The notes: generated by a model from the sequence alone, not told the origin. DNA of 64,000 bases from Torreya grandis (GCA_037957365.1 JARHVA010000123.1:1664001-1728000); one strand, 5' to 3'; shown: positions 1 to 10,551, counted from the stretch's first letter. Numbers and translations are program-made.

Positions 1-365
1 CAATGTTTGATATCTTCTAAAGGGAGATGATAAGGTAAGATTTAATGAACAACCCATTAGAGTTCCACCCAGATGCTAGTTACACAAACATCGCCATGGT
101 ATTTGAAACACACGAGTCTTCTTTTCCAGGTGAGGATGACAATGAACCAAAGGATAAATCTGATGAAATACATGACTTCTAGTAGTATCAAAAGGACAAT
201 TACAACCTGAAGAATAGGTAACCCTTCACAACGTCTACTCCTCTAAACAATACCACTATTACACCAAATCTAAGGGCTGACAATAATCCACATCCCCTAA
301 AAGGGAATGAACAGATCTAGAATAAGGAAGAACAAAGCAAAAGAGGGTATAACATTTTTTAAAAC

Positions 366-701
366 ATGAAGAATATTAAAGCCAACATCACTCTTCATGA
401 ATTGGCTCAGATCACTAAACAAAAGGAGCTCCTATGGAGGTCCATTATAGGAAAGTTAACTGTAGAAAAGACAAAGGTTGCTCATACCAATGTCATATAC
501 AAAAGTAAACCAAAAGTTCCTCCTTTCCTATTGACTATTAGAGCATTTGGAAAGAACATTCATAATTGTTTAGTCAATTCTGGAGCTTTTTCTATGATAA
601 TGCCAACTTACATTTTCCAAAAGTTGGGATTTACTCCAAGCCTATCAAAGAGGATGGTTTCACAATTAGATAAGATAGTGGTGCCAATAGAGGAGAACTA
701 A
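366..701 (+). pseudogene. Gag tail plus retropepsin fragment of gypsy element
   Basis: An open stretch of 111 codons. Residues 1-45 are a lysine-rich linker. Residues 53-111 look like the start of a retroviral-type aspartic protease: a hydrophobic strand (PPFLLTIRAF), then the active-site loop at residues 70-74, VNSGA, followed by a hydrophobic run ending MIMP. Active proteases of this family have DSGA or DTGA, so the catalytic aspartate is replaced by asparagine (D to N at residue 71) and the enzyme would be dead. The frame ends at a TAA before the second half of the domain, whose remains follow in other frames to about 830. Part of the polyprotein that continues downstream on the same strand. 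Confidence 0.75.
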
Positions 702-1020
702 ACGATGTACGCATCCAAATAGCCTTCAAGCCATATGTATAAATGATAATTGACATACTTGTAGTGGATATCCTAGAAGGATATAAACTCCTACCTAGTA
801 GAGATTGGTCCAAGATGTTGAACGGGTATGTATCAACATACTTCTCTCATATTTGGTTACCATAAATAATTGTTGCAAACCATATTCAAATCAATTGGGA
901 GCCAAGAATGAAATAACCTATTACTAAATACAACATTAAGAATGAATAAGTAAGCTATAAATCTCCTAACCTTGGGATTCATACATTTACCACAAAGTAT
1001 GAGGTGCAAGAACCAGAAGT

Positions 1021-1500
1021 CTAGGGACCTTCCCAGTTATGGACTCTCCACTTCGACAATGTAAGATCCAAGTAAGGATCAGGCATTGGTGTCGAATTGG
1101 TGGATCCACAAGGTAAGAAATACCTAGTAGCATATAGATTATAGTTTCCTTGCACCAAAAATAGAGAAGAGTATGAGGCACTCATTTTGGGATTGCATTT
1201 TGATCTAAAAAATAATGTCAAACAACTGCTAATCATGAAGATTTAGAACTGGTAGTCAATCAAATCAAGAAAAAATACTAGTGCAGCCTAGCATACTTGA
1301 AGAGGTATAAACATAGAGCTTGGTATTTAATTGAGTCCTTTGAGGCCTTCAATATAATAGTTGTTCTTAGAGAACATGATCAAGATGTTGACTCATTGGT
1401 TGTTTCAGCTACCAACTTGGCACCTCTATAAAAATCCAAGGTACAAAGATTCTCCATTAAACTAGTACCTTGTCCATATGTGCCTGACAACATATAAAAT
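1021..1500 (+). pseudogene. Extra (archaeal-type) RNase H domain of gypsy element
   Basis: Reading from about 1028, a broken frame gives WTLHFDN (W codon at 1040-1042) followed by a GSGIGVELVDPQGKKYLVAY-type strand, then REEYEALILGL. These are the first two acidic blocks of an RNase H fold (the D of HFD and the E of EYEAL), in the form found as the additional RNase H of plant Tat-group Ty3/gypsy elements. Stops interrupt it, for example within the YRL*FPC segment. It is followed by a conserved linker around 1455-1530 with VPDNI and VLDDDQ-like blocks; a similar linker is seen after the RNase H of the element at 7741-11759. The domain lies between protease and RT rather than after the RT-linked RNase H. 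Assignment rests on motif recognition only. Confidence 0.65.
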
Positions 1501-1635
1501 TCTCAAGTCTTGGATGATGACCAATAGATCATTAAGTTATTGATTTACTAAAGTCAATTTGAGTCTCAAATCATTGATGATAAGGATATTAGTTCCCTAT
1601 GTCAAGAGGAATTGGGGGAAGAATGAGTCATTCAA

Positions 1636-1821
1636 TTGAAAGAAAATCACCTTCCCTTAGGAATGGTTTCCTTGGAAAGGACATTTGATCTAGATCCTCC
1701 AGTACATCAACAAAAACAACCAAAATTAAATGAATCTAAATTAAAAAAAGAGAATTTAGGAGATGAGTATGATCCACACTATGTTAACATTGGTCTCATC
1801 TGCACTCCAAAAAAAAGGTAA
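1636..1821 (+). pseudogene. Polyprotein linker segment between extra RNase H and RT
   Basis: A 61-codon open stretch rich in K, E, P and Q, with no recognised domain. It lies in the gypsy polyprotein between the extra RNase H and the reverse transcriptase, and the next frames read on into sequence resembling the region just N-terminal of RT (YPYDPIEVRP at about 1910). I treat it as a hydrophilic hinge that happens to lack stops, not as an independent gene. Confidence 0.5.
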
Positions 1822-2039
1822 AGGGTGAAGAATTTACTCACCTTGTATAAAGATGTGATTACATGAACACATGAAAACTTGAAGGTTTTCAACCCCAAGG
1901 GTCATTACCCATACGATCCTATTGAAGTCAGACCACAAACTATTTAGGCAAAGATAGAGGTTAGTAAATCCTATCCTAAGGCCTCTTATTAAAAAAAAAG
2001 TGGAAAAGTTGCTGAATGCAAAAATAGTTTTCCCCATTA

Positions 2040-2620
2040 GACATTCTACATGGGTGGATAATTTAGTCCCAGTCAAGAAGAAGAATGGGAAATTAGACTT
2101 TGTGTTGATTTCAAAAACTTGAATAAAGCTTATAAGAAATACAACTATCCTTTGCCTTCCTTGGACGAGGTCATCTAGATAGTAAGTGATTCAAGAATGA
2201 TGTCCTTCATGGATTGATTTTTAGGATATAACCAGGTGTTGGTTGAGTTAGAGGACAAGATGAAAACTGCATTTATCATAAAGTGGGGTACTTATGTGTG
2301 TAATAGGATACCATTTGGACTAATTAATGCACAAGCCACCTTTCGGTGAGCCATGTATTATGCATTTCAAGGGCTAATAGGTAAATGTATAATCATCTAC
2401 ATGGATAACTTCACGATTTTTTCAAAAAAATAGAACTGATCATGGAGGTCACCTACAGTCAATTTTTGAAAGATGCAAAAGGTTTGGCATCTTGTTAAAT
2501 CCCAAGAAGAGCATATTTGGTGTCATTGAAGGCAAGCTCTTAGGTCAAATCATCACCAAAGTCATAATTACAATCAACCTAGATAGACTTCAAGGGATAT
2601 AAAAAATTACATTCCCAAAT
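2040..2620 (+). pseudogene. Reverse transcriptase domain of gypsy element (inactive)
   Basis: Broken frames give the RT fingers and palm signatures of Ty3/gypsy: VDFKNLNKAY followed by YPLPSLDEV (2104-2175), a SFMD block near 2205, NQVLVELEDKMKTAFI, PFGLINAQATF (about 2310-2343), and IIYMDNF at about 2392-2415. The catalytic YMDD box reads YMDN, so one of the two metal-binding aspartates is lost. Stops occur before and inside the domain, including D*F where active copies usually have DGF or DAF. Downstream, LLNPKKSIFGV-like remnants lead into the RNase H portion at 2660. Confidence 0.8.
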
Positions 2621-2659
2621 AACTAGGAGCTCGAATCTTTATTTGAGAAGATAATTTTC

Positions 2660-2941
2660 ATGAGAAAGTTTATCTCAAGCTTTACAAAAATCGTTAAACC
2701 TTTGAATGCAATGCTCACAAAAGATGCTAAAGTGGAATGGACAACAGAGGCCCAAAAGTCTTTCCAAGTTATTAAAGACGTGATATCTCAAGCCCCTATA
2801 CTGACAAGTCTAGACTTTACTAAAGATTTTTTCTTGTATTCATTTGCTTATGAACATACCATCACCATCATGCTCACCCAGAAGAAAAATGGATGCAAAG
2901 AAGGTACATATAAACCTGAAGTTGTACCTATTTTGAAGTAG
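2660..2941 (+). pseudogene. RT connection / RNase H fragment of gypsy element
   Basis: A 93-codon open stretch. Residues 1-20 match the start of the connection region (FISSFTKIVKPLNAML), then VEWTTEAQKSFQVIKDVISQAPIL at about residues 26-50, a hallmark of Ty3/gypsy RNase H N-termini, then LDFTKDFFLYSFAYEHTITIML. The first RNase H aspartate, normally in a Y-x-D-AS block, is replaced by serine (YSFA). The frame becomes hydrophilic after residue 80 and homology to the polyprotein is lost, so the element is probably deleted or interrupted from about 2900. Confidence 0.75.
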
Positions 2942-3179
2942 TTGAAGATGAGGAGATAAAGATGCAGATGAACAAGTGAGACCTAGTGTTCCTAAAAGGA
3001 GAAGGCCCATGTTGACCATAGGACTTAGGGTGCTAGAGTGTTGTGTATACGGTTGTGGCGATTTGCTAGGTAAACTGATGCATGGACTAACACTGTAGAC
3101 ACATGAGTTGGTGTTTGACAACATTTGGTAGAGCAGGTTGCATTTTGGATGCTGGCTCAAAAACTTGGTACGTGCAGTG

Positions 3180-4023
3180 ATGCACGATGACTTCCCTGGA
3201 ACTTTGATTGGTCCACTTGTATCATGATGATAGCTAGAGGCTATGAGAAGAAGTCTGATATTGACTTCTATGTCATCTTCTTTCTTCACTACTATCAAGA
3301 GTGTTACGTGCACTAGTTGTTGTTCAAGGAGTTTAGAGTAGCATGATTCCTACATGGTGATCTCTCTTAAGGAGAGATAAAGACAAAGTGTTGAAGCATA
3401 AAGTAGTTGGTTTGCATTGAAATCATTGTATGAGTTGGTGTTAGTACCACACATGTAGTACAAGAATTTTAGTACCTTCATGGGAGCCTATGTTTTGTGA
3501 CCTATTGTATGCATGCCCCAACATGATCATTGTTGTGATGGCTTAGTAGAGACACATGAAATAAAGGTGATAAGAGGAGAAAACCAAGGATGGAAATGCA
3601 CAAAGATGGGAAAGCAAGGAAGTACCCCACTTATTGTATTTTGAGTTGTCTTTCCAAGAGTGTCTTAGAGGAGGAGAAGACATGTTGTGTCTTGTGTATT
3701 TGATTCATCAGGAGTAGTTAGCTTGTAATGCCATGGTGAACACTAAATTGAATATTCCTAAGCAATGGGAGTTGTGAGTGGTTCATGCTAGAATACCATT
3801 GGAGGATTGGTCTATGTGTGGAAAAGTGATTGGTCACTTCAGTGCTACAATCTATTATTGAGGAGCAGATGTTGACAAAGACGGTCAGGGTAGAGAAGTT
3901 TTAGTAGTGCAAGGAAACTTCTACTAGGTTTGTGTCAGAGCAATAGAGGGCATGGATGAGCAACTGGTTGCAAAATATTTAAGGGTGGTAAAATCCTATG
4001 TATATTGACTTCAAGTGGGAGAA
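3180..4023 (+). pseudogene. Ty1/copia pol remnant (RT tail and RNase H C-terminus)
   Basis: Weak copia-like segments are readable on the + strand. Around 3190-3290 one frame gives MIARGYEKKSDIDFYV, resembling the RT stretch before the usual HCVY block. Around 3860-3905 another gives QMLTKTVRVEKF, the ADMLTKPV...KF signature that closes copia RNase H. A purine tract and an LTR start follow directly (4011-4024), the expected order at the 3' end of a Ty1/copia element. Everything between is broken, and sequence from 2941 to 3180 is not recognised. Read as the 3' third of an old copia element whose LTR continues to 4906 and resumes at 17520. Confidence 0.55.
4011..4022 (+). other. Polypurine tract of copia element
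   Basis: TCAAGTGGGAGA lies directly before TATTAGGATGTGAATTC, which I take as the decayed start of the LTR (usual TGTTAGG). The AAGTGGGAGA form is common in plant Ty1/copia polypurine tracts. It fixes the orientation (+) and the 5' edge of the LTR. Confidence 0.6.
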
Positions 4024-4906
4024 TATTAGGATGTGAATTCACTATTCATAGTCACTATTCATGAATGACTATTCATGATGGTGTGGCCTGTTGATGATGT
4101 GGATGGTTAGTGATGTGGCTTGTGAGTGATGTGGCTTACTGGTGATGTGGTAGGGGCCCAGGAGGGTATCTCATGAGTGATCAGGTTGATGTGATAGGAG
4201 TGGGACATAACACTCCACTAAGACATGTGGGTTTGTCCTTGGTAGTCACATGGGTGGTGTCACGTGGTGAAAAAGACAAAAGGGTTGGTGTGGGTCGAAT
4301 TTATAAGGGAACCCATGATTTCCCTATGTGGAGAGAGTCAAAAGGTGATTGCAAGCATATTTTGGACTCATGTGTCACATGGAGAATAAAGACAAGAACG
4401 TTACTATATCAAATTGGCCTCACATGTGTGTAGGAGACAATGTTTTTGGGGCCACATGGAGGTGGCACATGTTTTTGTATAAAGTGAAGATGCCTTAAGA
4501 AATTTTTGCACATGGGGATAACACCACCATCATTATGGAGATCACATGACATCCCACTCATGTGTGGGTTGAAAATTTTAGGTGCCACTAGTCATTCTCT
4601 ATCATGCTGTAAAATGCATAAATATGCATTAGCTCTCTCATTGTAATTTATCCAATTAGTGGATCCATGCAAGCCTTGGGCTTGCATGCTTGGAGGTTGG
4701 ACCCTGTAAGCTAGTTTAGCTTGGTTCACAACCTGAATGCTTCAGGTTGAAGCATTGAGTGCTTGTATGTTAGCACTGAAGGAGTTGCTATGAAGGAGTT
4801 GTTGTAGAAGAGAGTTGATGTTGAATTAATGAAGTCTGGAAGCTACCATTTTGCCTGTGGTTTTTCTTTGCATATTGCAAGGTTTTCACGTAATCTTTGT
4901 ATAATG
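4024..4906 (+). repeat. Copia LTR, left part (resumes at 17520-17609)
   Basis: Starts at TATTAGG after the polypurine tract. It contains short repeats of the GTGATGTGGC type at 4078-4155 and a CACTATTCATGAATGACTAT palindromic patch at 4040-4075. It stops at TAATG (4902-4906), where the 12.6-kb gypsy element begins. Sequence after that element (17520-17609) starts with the duplicated TAATG and ends AATCTAACA, a typical LTR 3' end. The joined length is about 970 bp. The 86-codon open frame at 4173-4433 inside it has no recognisable domain and is ignored. Confidence 0.6.
4902..4906. repeat. Target site duplication TAATG, left copy
   Basis: TAATG directly before the TGTTGGG terminus at 4907. The same five bases occur at 17520-17524, directly after the opposite terminus. 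A 5-bp duplication is what LTR-element integrases produce. Confidence 0.85.
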
Positions 4907-6554
4907 TGTTGGGTGAATATTTTGTCACCAACTAATTGATGGGAAAAATAGGTTGTTTCAACCACAACATAGGGAGATTGGTCAGCCAAATGTGCAGGTT
5001 TACCACATCAAAAGGGGACAAATCTCTCCTCTCATCAAGGGGAGGTTCCATATAACTATGAGGTGATATATATTATATATATAAGCAAAAATAACACTTA
5101 GGGGTAGGAAAACACCATCCATCTCTCTTTTTTCAGAGATGATGTTCATAGACAAAGGAGAAATCCTGGGTGATTGTTGGAACTACTTTTTTTTCAGAAG
5201 TAATACTCAATCAACAACAAGATTCCTTCTTGGGTAGTAAAAGTTACTGGAACAGGGGCGCAATAACCAGCAGAATGAGGTGTAGCACAAAGTCTCCCCC
5301 TCAAGTGCCAAAGAGTGAAATACGAAGGACAATGAGGGCACAAAGTCACCCCAAGGTCCTTTACACAGAAATAGAAAAACAAACACGCTAAAGACAATTG
5401 TGGCAGCACAAAGTCTCTCCACAGTCGGCTTAAGGACACCTTTCAGATTACTTCCACTAGTTCTGCTTATTTAATTAAATGAACAAGACTGCATCTAGGA
5501 AACATACATAAGAACAATCTCCTAAATAACACAAGTTATTACAACACAACAAAGTTTGAAAGTAACTTGCTTTCTCATTCATATAACAAAATATGATTAA
5601 CAATTTGAGCTCAAAGTCTCAGTAAATGCCTTTCAATTTGGGCAAAGTTTTGCTTCTGAAATAGAGAGATCTCTTTTACATAAAACAAGAGATTAAAATA
5701 TATAGTAGCCAAGAAAGGCTTGGCACTTTATTTCATAGAACGACCCATGCTACATTCAATGCCTTGAATGCATTTTTAGTTTTGTCAGGGGCCCATGCTG
5801 GAATAGGACGTCTACCTTAACTGTGGCATGTCAATTCATCTCAAAATATCTTCTCCTCTGCACGGGTCATCTGATCTTTCTCCCAATAGGTACGCAACTG
5901 TCCCTTCACTTTCCTGTCAAGGAAGAAAAATAGGCCACACCTTTTAATGCTTGTGAGCTCAGATGTCTACTTGGTGGATTGTTCCACCTACTAGAAATAA
6001 CTCCTACGCTGATATTTCTGGTCTTTCCCTCTTTCCTGTTGCAATTTGAGCTCTCAAGCTATCTTTTCCCTTTCTGCTGGCTCTCTCGGCTCCTTTAGCT
6101 AGGCATTGAGTTTGTTTTTAGGTTTTGCATTGCATTTGAAAATTAACAGATATTTCATTACCCTAAATTTGACATCTGTGGGGACGTCATTGGTTCACTG
6201 GTTCAACAGTTCGGGTGGCCTTCTTGGCTCCTTGGTTCCATCGCTTCTTTGGTTCATTCGCTTTCTTGGTTCATTCACTTTCCTTTGCTCAGAGCTTTCT
6301 TTGAATCATTGAACCCGTTGAACCTTTAAACCATTTTGGTTCAAGGTTCAACAGTTCATCCTCTTTTTTAGAATCCTTTATTTTCTCTAAGTCTTTCGAA
6401 GCTTTGAAATTCCTTCGGCTTTATATCTTTAGAACCTCCCAAAGGGAAGATGTCCCTTCGAGTCTTGAGAAAGGTCCATTTCCTGGTCGCCGAGAGCCCC
6501 CCCAAAAGGGTACTTTCCCTACAAGGTCCTTCGGGTGGCCTTCTTCTTCAAATC

Positions 6555-6815
6555 CTGTGGAGTCCATAGAACCAAGCCTGTGGAGTCCATAGAAATAGGT
6601 ATGCAGAGTTCATAGAATCATTCCTGTAGCCTATAGAGTCTATAGAAACCAGCCTGCAGAGTCCATAGAAACAGGGCTGCAGAGTCCATAAAATCATTCC
6701 TACAAAGTCCATAGAAACCAGCCTGTAGAGTCCGTAGAAACAGGCCTGCAGAGTTTGTAGAATCATTCCTACAGATTCTGTAGAAACATTCCTGTGGAGT
6801 TCGTAGAAACTGGCC
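6555..6815 (+). repeat. 23-bp tandem array inside LTR
   Basis: About eleven copies of a 23-bp unit of the form GAGTCCATAGAAACAGCCTGCA, with variants such as GAGTTTGTAGAATCATTCCT. The array accounts for the leucine- and tyrosine-rich open frames on the minus strand here (6548-6965), which are not genes. The same array in the right LTR spans about 13415-13555 and 16430-16590, split by the nested copia. Confidence 0.85.
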
Positions 6816-6851
6816 TTTGATCATTCCTTCAGCTTTATATCTTTGGAACCT

Positions 6852-6876
6852 CCCGAAGGGAAGGTGTCCCTTCGGG
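6852..6876. other. Perfect 10-bp hairpin in LTR
   Basis: CCCGAAGGGA - AGGTG - TCCCTTCGGG: a perfect 10-bp inverted repeat with a 5-nt loop. The right LTR has the same hairpin at 13291-13315. The sister copies of the internal duplication (6437-6461 and about 16648-16672) have decayed arms. Further GGG/CCC hairpins occur nearby, such as CAAGGGCA-CT-TGCCCTTTG at about 7086-7103. Confidence 0.75.
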
Positions 6877-7953
6877 CCTTGAGAAAGGTCCATTTCTTGG
6901 TCACTGAGAGCCCCCTCGCAAGGGTACCTGCCCTTCGAGGTCCTTCGAGCAGTCTTCTTCTTCAAATCCTTCAGACAAAATGTTTGAAGGAATTCCTTCA
7001 GACATTTTTTTCAAAGGAAATCTTTACTTTGCCTTAACTGCTTTCTGAAGGATATCTTTTTGTTCCCTTTTGTTCACTGCCCTCCGCAAGGGCACTTGCC
7101 CTTTGGGCTTTGGGGGACTCCTTTGAACCATTCGATTGAACTGATCGATTGAACCAACTTTGGTTCAACGGTTCAATACTGTGTTCTGCTCATTCAATTG
7201 ACCACTTGAACCAACTGCTTTGAACCATTCATTTGAGCTCGTTGAACCTTGAACCTTTGAACCATTTTGGTTCAAGGTTCAATGGGTTCAATCTTTCTTA
7301 TTTTTTTCTAAGTCTTTTGAAGTTGTTGAACTTGCTGAAGTGGTTAACCTTTGAACTTTTACCGAAGTGCTTAACTCTTTAACCTTGTCGATGAACCTGC
7401 TGAACCTTTGAACCTACTGAACCTTTGAACCTGTTGGAAGCGGGGTTCAATGGTTCAATCCTTTGTTTGAAGCTTGCTGATGGACCTTTTGGTTGAACCT
7501 CGACATTGAACTTATCTTGAAATTGCCTAAGTGTTGGAAACTTATTTATTTGAGAGAGCTCGCCTGTTGAAGTCATTGAACCTATTGAACCTGATAGTCC
7601 CTTAGCTAAAAAAGCTTGAATAATGAAGAATTTGAATACTCAGAATAATTTTTGAGAAGGGAAGAGAGAATTTTGGTCCTGTAGGACCAAAATAGTTCAT
7701 ATGTTGTCCCAAAAATGAGTGACAGATTTTGAGAACAATAGCTGGCTCCAGTTGGGGAACTTCTTTCAGTTGAAATTTTGAAACAACTGAGGGGAGAAGA
7801 AAATAGAATCTCCAGTGCCTTTAAGTATGCCATTGGGTTACGGAGTCATGCTACCCAAAAAGAAAGGTGCCAAAAATGAAAATAAAAGCACAAAATAGAA
7901 CTAAAGACTATATAAAAATTATACATATGTACGAACTGATCTTATCTGATATT

Positions 7954-8427
7954 TCAAGGATTGAAGTGCTTTAGATGCTGCCCACTGCGATACAATGAAA
8001 ATGGCATTCCATCCTGATAAACTTGTAATAAACTATTTTCTCCCCAAAATCGGTGATGGGCGAATGGAACTCTCCACCAGGAATCACACTTTCTGTGCAC
8101 TCCTTTTGGTTCTCTCTTCTTGCCCTTTGGTAAGATGTGGTCTCCAATTTGAAAACCATAAATCCTTGCTCTCTTGGCAAAGAGTTCCTTTTCCTGACTT
8201 TGGTGCGTAGCAGTATGGTCCACTACCATAGCTTGTGGCTCTTCTAGTCTAGTGAAGCACATGATTTGATCAGCATCAAACACCTGCCAATGGTTAGCTT
8301 TATCAGGCACACTTAGTCGAAAGACCAGTTTGATAGTGTACCTATTATCTTTGAAATTGGGGTGAGGAACCATGAAGGTTACAGGGACAACCAATGAATT
8401 TGCATGATTATGAGGCTCTCTGGGCAC
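7954..8427 (-). pseudogene. In-frame fusion of RNase H tail/linker to integrase C-terminal domain
   Basis: A 157-codon frame. Residues 1-20 (PREPHNHANSL) are the tail of the extra RNase H domain. Residues about 40-70 carry the linker signature VPDKANHWQVFDADQI that precedes RT in intact relatives. From about residue 75 the sequence jumps to an integrase C-terminal region: a DHTATHQSQEKELFAKRARI helix and a GDHILPKGKKREPKGVH strand, then SWW and QDG blocks, ending HLKHFNP. The 700 or so residues of RT, RNase H and integrase core that should lie between are absent, yet the frame is kept. The product would have no catalytic domain. An internal deletion is the simplest reading. Confidence 0.75.
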
Positions 8428-8449
8428 TGCAAAAATATTGAAAGCTTCA

Positions 8450-8760
8450 AAACTTTCAATTTGATCCCATACCAGATCAATAATGGCACAATCTTTTATT
8501 CTTGGTTTGACACAAGTTTCTCACCTAACAAACCATAAGTTTAGCATCTCCTTTAGCATGAAGGAGTTTAACACCTCTTTTTTGAGCTACCTTCAACCCG
8601 AGTAACAGAGATTCATACTTGACAATGTTGTTGGTGTTGTTGAACTACAACTTATATGAAGAAAGAAAAATATCTCCTTGAGGAGATATTAGAACAATCC
8701 TGACTCCAACACCGATAGAAGATCAGCTGCCATCAAATTCTAGGATCCAAACATCATCAA
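8450..8760 (-). pseudogene. Extra RNase H domain, Tat-like
   Basis: Minus-strand frames give WILEFDGS (W codon about 8746-8748), a GVGVRIVLISPQGD strand, SSYKL, NNTNNIVKYESLLLGLKVA and AKGDAKLMV. The D of EFDGS, the E of the YESLL helix and the D of GDAKL correspond to the DED catalytic residues of RNase H. Stops replace residues after GS and after YKL. The domain follows protease directly and is followed by the VPD...VFDADQ linker, the same layout as at 1021-1530. Confidence 0.7.
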
Positions 8761-9019
8761 AAATTGATCTTCTATCAAATTTTTCTTCATTAGACAGAGA
8801 AGATCCTTTTTCATTTGTACTGTGCCCTACCAATTCTTCTGATGTCTTATTTGAATCAATTTTTGGATCGCCACCTACAAGACTTTAATCTATTGTAACA
8901 GGAATGTCTTCAGTAGACAAAAAATAATTACCCCTGCTTGAAGACTCAAACAGAATTTGGGCTTCAAGCACTGATGTTTGAGTGACAATATATTTTGCCT
9001 CCTTTTCAGGGAGCAACCT

Positions 9020-9361
9020 CTACATGGTGCCCTTCATAGGGATCCTTGCCTCAGACAGGTCCATACTTAACTCGCCACCAACATCCTTGAAGAAATTTTG
9101 TCCAAGAAGAATGCCATATGAGGCTGAGATGTCGGCCATCAGGACTGTCATTTTGATCCTTTTATCCGAGAATGATGCAAATACAAATTGGGCATCCTTG
9201 ATTTGTCCCAGCAGTTTCACTTGTTTGTTCTCCATGGAGAAACATCTCCCAAATGTCTTGGTCAGTGTGAGACCAAGGGATTCTGCCACTTTGGCAAGCA
9301 TGCCATTGTCAGATGCACCTGAGTCTATGATGCAATTGCTCAGCTTGTGACCATTTATCAA
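9020..9361 (-). CDS. Retropepsin (aspartic protease) domain of gypsy polyprotein
   Basis: A 113-codon open stretch with an intact active-site loop: INGHKLSNCIIDSGASDNGM, in which DSGA (about residues 13-16) is the catalytic triad of retroviral-type proteases. A second hydrophobic block, ASYGILLGQNFF (about residues 82-93), is the ILG-x(2)-F strand typical of Ty3/gypsy proteases. The enzyme would cleave the Gag-Pol precursor in the virus-like particle. It is part of a polyprotein, so the ATG used here is arbitrary: homologous sequence (PFYVSLLINGH) begins upstream. It is the best-preserved catalytic domain in the element, but flanking stops mean no full precursor can be made. Confidence 0.75.
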   Translation of the reverse strand: MINGHKLSNCIIDSGASDNGMLAKVAESLGLTLTKTFGRCFSMENKQVKLLGQIKDAQFVFASFSDKRIKMTVLMADISASYGILLGQNFFKDVGGELSMDLSEARIPMKGTM

Positions 9362-9820
9362 CAGGGAAACATAGAAAGGCTATATTTTTCCAAGGGCAGC
9401 AGGAGGAGCAATGACAAGGTTGTTTGGGATGGACATGTTCCTTGGGGGATCATGAGTTACCTTCTTAACATCTTGTCATGTAGAGACGACTTTATTCTTC
9501 ACACATTGAATCAACTTATCCAACTTCTCAAGGTTGGATTGCAGGAATTCAAATTCAGACATTTAAATTTTTATTTTCTTGACATGGTCGACTATGTCAA
9601 ATATCTGAAATAAATTTTGAACAGGGGAAGGGAGTTCATCCTTCTAGTTTTTAGGGTGGAGGACTAATCTGTGAAATTGAAGTGGAAGGTGAAGGCATAC
9701 TTGAGGTACTTACTTTTTTAGCAATCACTGGGTCCTTTGGCTGGAAAGGTAGAGAAGTTCCTCGTTTGGAAATTAAAATTGTAGGTTGAGCTCGCTCCTC
9801 TAATTTTTTTTATCAACTTG

Positions 9821-10408
9821 TCAGGCTGACTGATTCTTGGACCGAGTGAACACAGTGTATGATCCCTCAACTGCTTTACCTTCACTTCTGGGTTCATCCT
9901 GGTAATTTAACAAACTAATGTTAGAGTCACCAGCTGATTCTTCTTGGTCTGCTACAAAGAGATCAATGCCATTTTCTTGATCAAACTCAGGTTGGAAAGA
10001 GAAATCATGTTCTATTTTCAGATATCCAACTGCTAAGTTGGTTGGTGTTGCTTCAATGGCCAGTTTTCTCTGTGGGGGAGGCAGACGATTTGGTTGCCTT
10101 TGATTCCTGGCAGCATTGCCTTGGTATGACTGATTGGGGAATGTCCTCCTTGGTATATCTCTGTACGAAGGGGAAGATGACATCCCTTGCGCCATTTTCT
10201 TCCTAAGAGCTAACAACTCATTTGCTAGCTTTTGCAACATTGGATCAGTGGTGCCTATAGATGGATATTCAAAGGATGAAGAAGATTTACCTCTGTTTGG
10301 ATCTCTCCTTATCTTTCCTGCTAAGATAAGGTCATCTTCCACCTCAGTGGCCAAATCCTGACCAGCAGCAAGGTCTATGTGGCCAGCACGTCTCAACAAA
10401 AAACTCAC
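9821..10408 (-). pseudogene. Gag C-terminal half
   Basis: A 195-codon frame continuing gag after a frameshift near 10410. It starts in a helical segment (RRAGHIDLAAGQDLATEVEDDLI), followed by basic, Q/N/P-rich sequence (PNQSYQGNAARNQRQPNR) and an acidic tail (PEFDQENGIDLFVADQEE). I see no CCHC zinc knuckle here, although most Ty3/gypsy Gag proteins have one or two: either it is lost or this lineage lacks it. Gag packages the RNA in cytoplasmic particles. Downstream comes about 460 bp of broken frame before the protease. Confidence 0.7.
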
Positions 10409-10551
10409 TTCAGAGAGCTGAGAATTGATGAAAAAAATTTGAGATTCTTAGCTGTTGGTTGAGCAATTGTAAGAATCATGTTCCTCAACTTGTCAAACTT
10501 GGCAATGAAATCCCTCATAGGTTCATGAGGCTCTTTCTTTATTTGTGTGAG

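Larger units (their letters stand above)
1..2941 (+). mobile_element. Degenerate Ty3/gypsy retrotransposon, gag-pol remnant (truncated by window edge)
   Basis: Conceptual translation of the + strand, moving between frames, gives in order: a hydrophilic gag tail (1-360), an aspartic protease (about 500-700), an RNase H-like domain (about 1021-1450), a linker (1450-2000), a reverse transcriptase (about 2040-2600) and a polymerase-linked RNase H (2660-2900). Dozens of stops and frameshifts break it. Many stops are TAG or TAA where related proteins carry glutamine. No LTR or integrase is seen: the 5' end lies outside the window and the 3' part is replaced by unrelated copia-derived sequence from about 3000. 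The order protease, extra RNase H, RT differs from the common Tat/Ogre order and matches that of the second gypsy element in this window (4907-17519). Confidence 0.85.
4907..7740 (-). repeat. Left LTR (3' LTR in element orientation)
   Basis: About 2.83 kb. It matches the right LTR over its full length, for example 4911-5040 against 11764-11890, 5200-5450 against 12070-12320, 6100-6300 against 12950-13150 and 7100-7740 against 16870-17519. It contains GAACC/GGTTC-rich low-complexity segments (7130-7480), an internal duplication of about 150 bp (6410-6550 and 6825-6970), a 23-bp tandem array between them and small hairpins. No open frame in it is coding. No convincing polypurine tract is visible just inside at 7741-7770. 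Confidence 0.88.

Noticed and set aside
2840..3313. 157-codon minus-strand frame
   Set aside because: Antisense to gypsy RNase H at one end and to copia debris at the other; serine/leucine-rich with no domain.
5170..5439. Overlapping frames on both strands, with a near copy at 12063-12290
   Set aside because: They lie in the two gypsy LTRs and reflect LTR duplication, not a gene family.
6548..6965. Minus-strand frames with FYGL/FLRTLQ repeats
   Set aside because: Product of the 23-bp tandem array in the LTR; 23 bp is not a multiple of three and the array is open in several frames.
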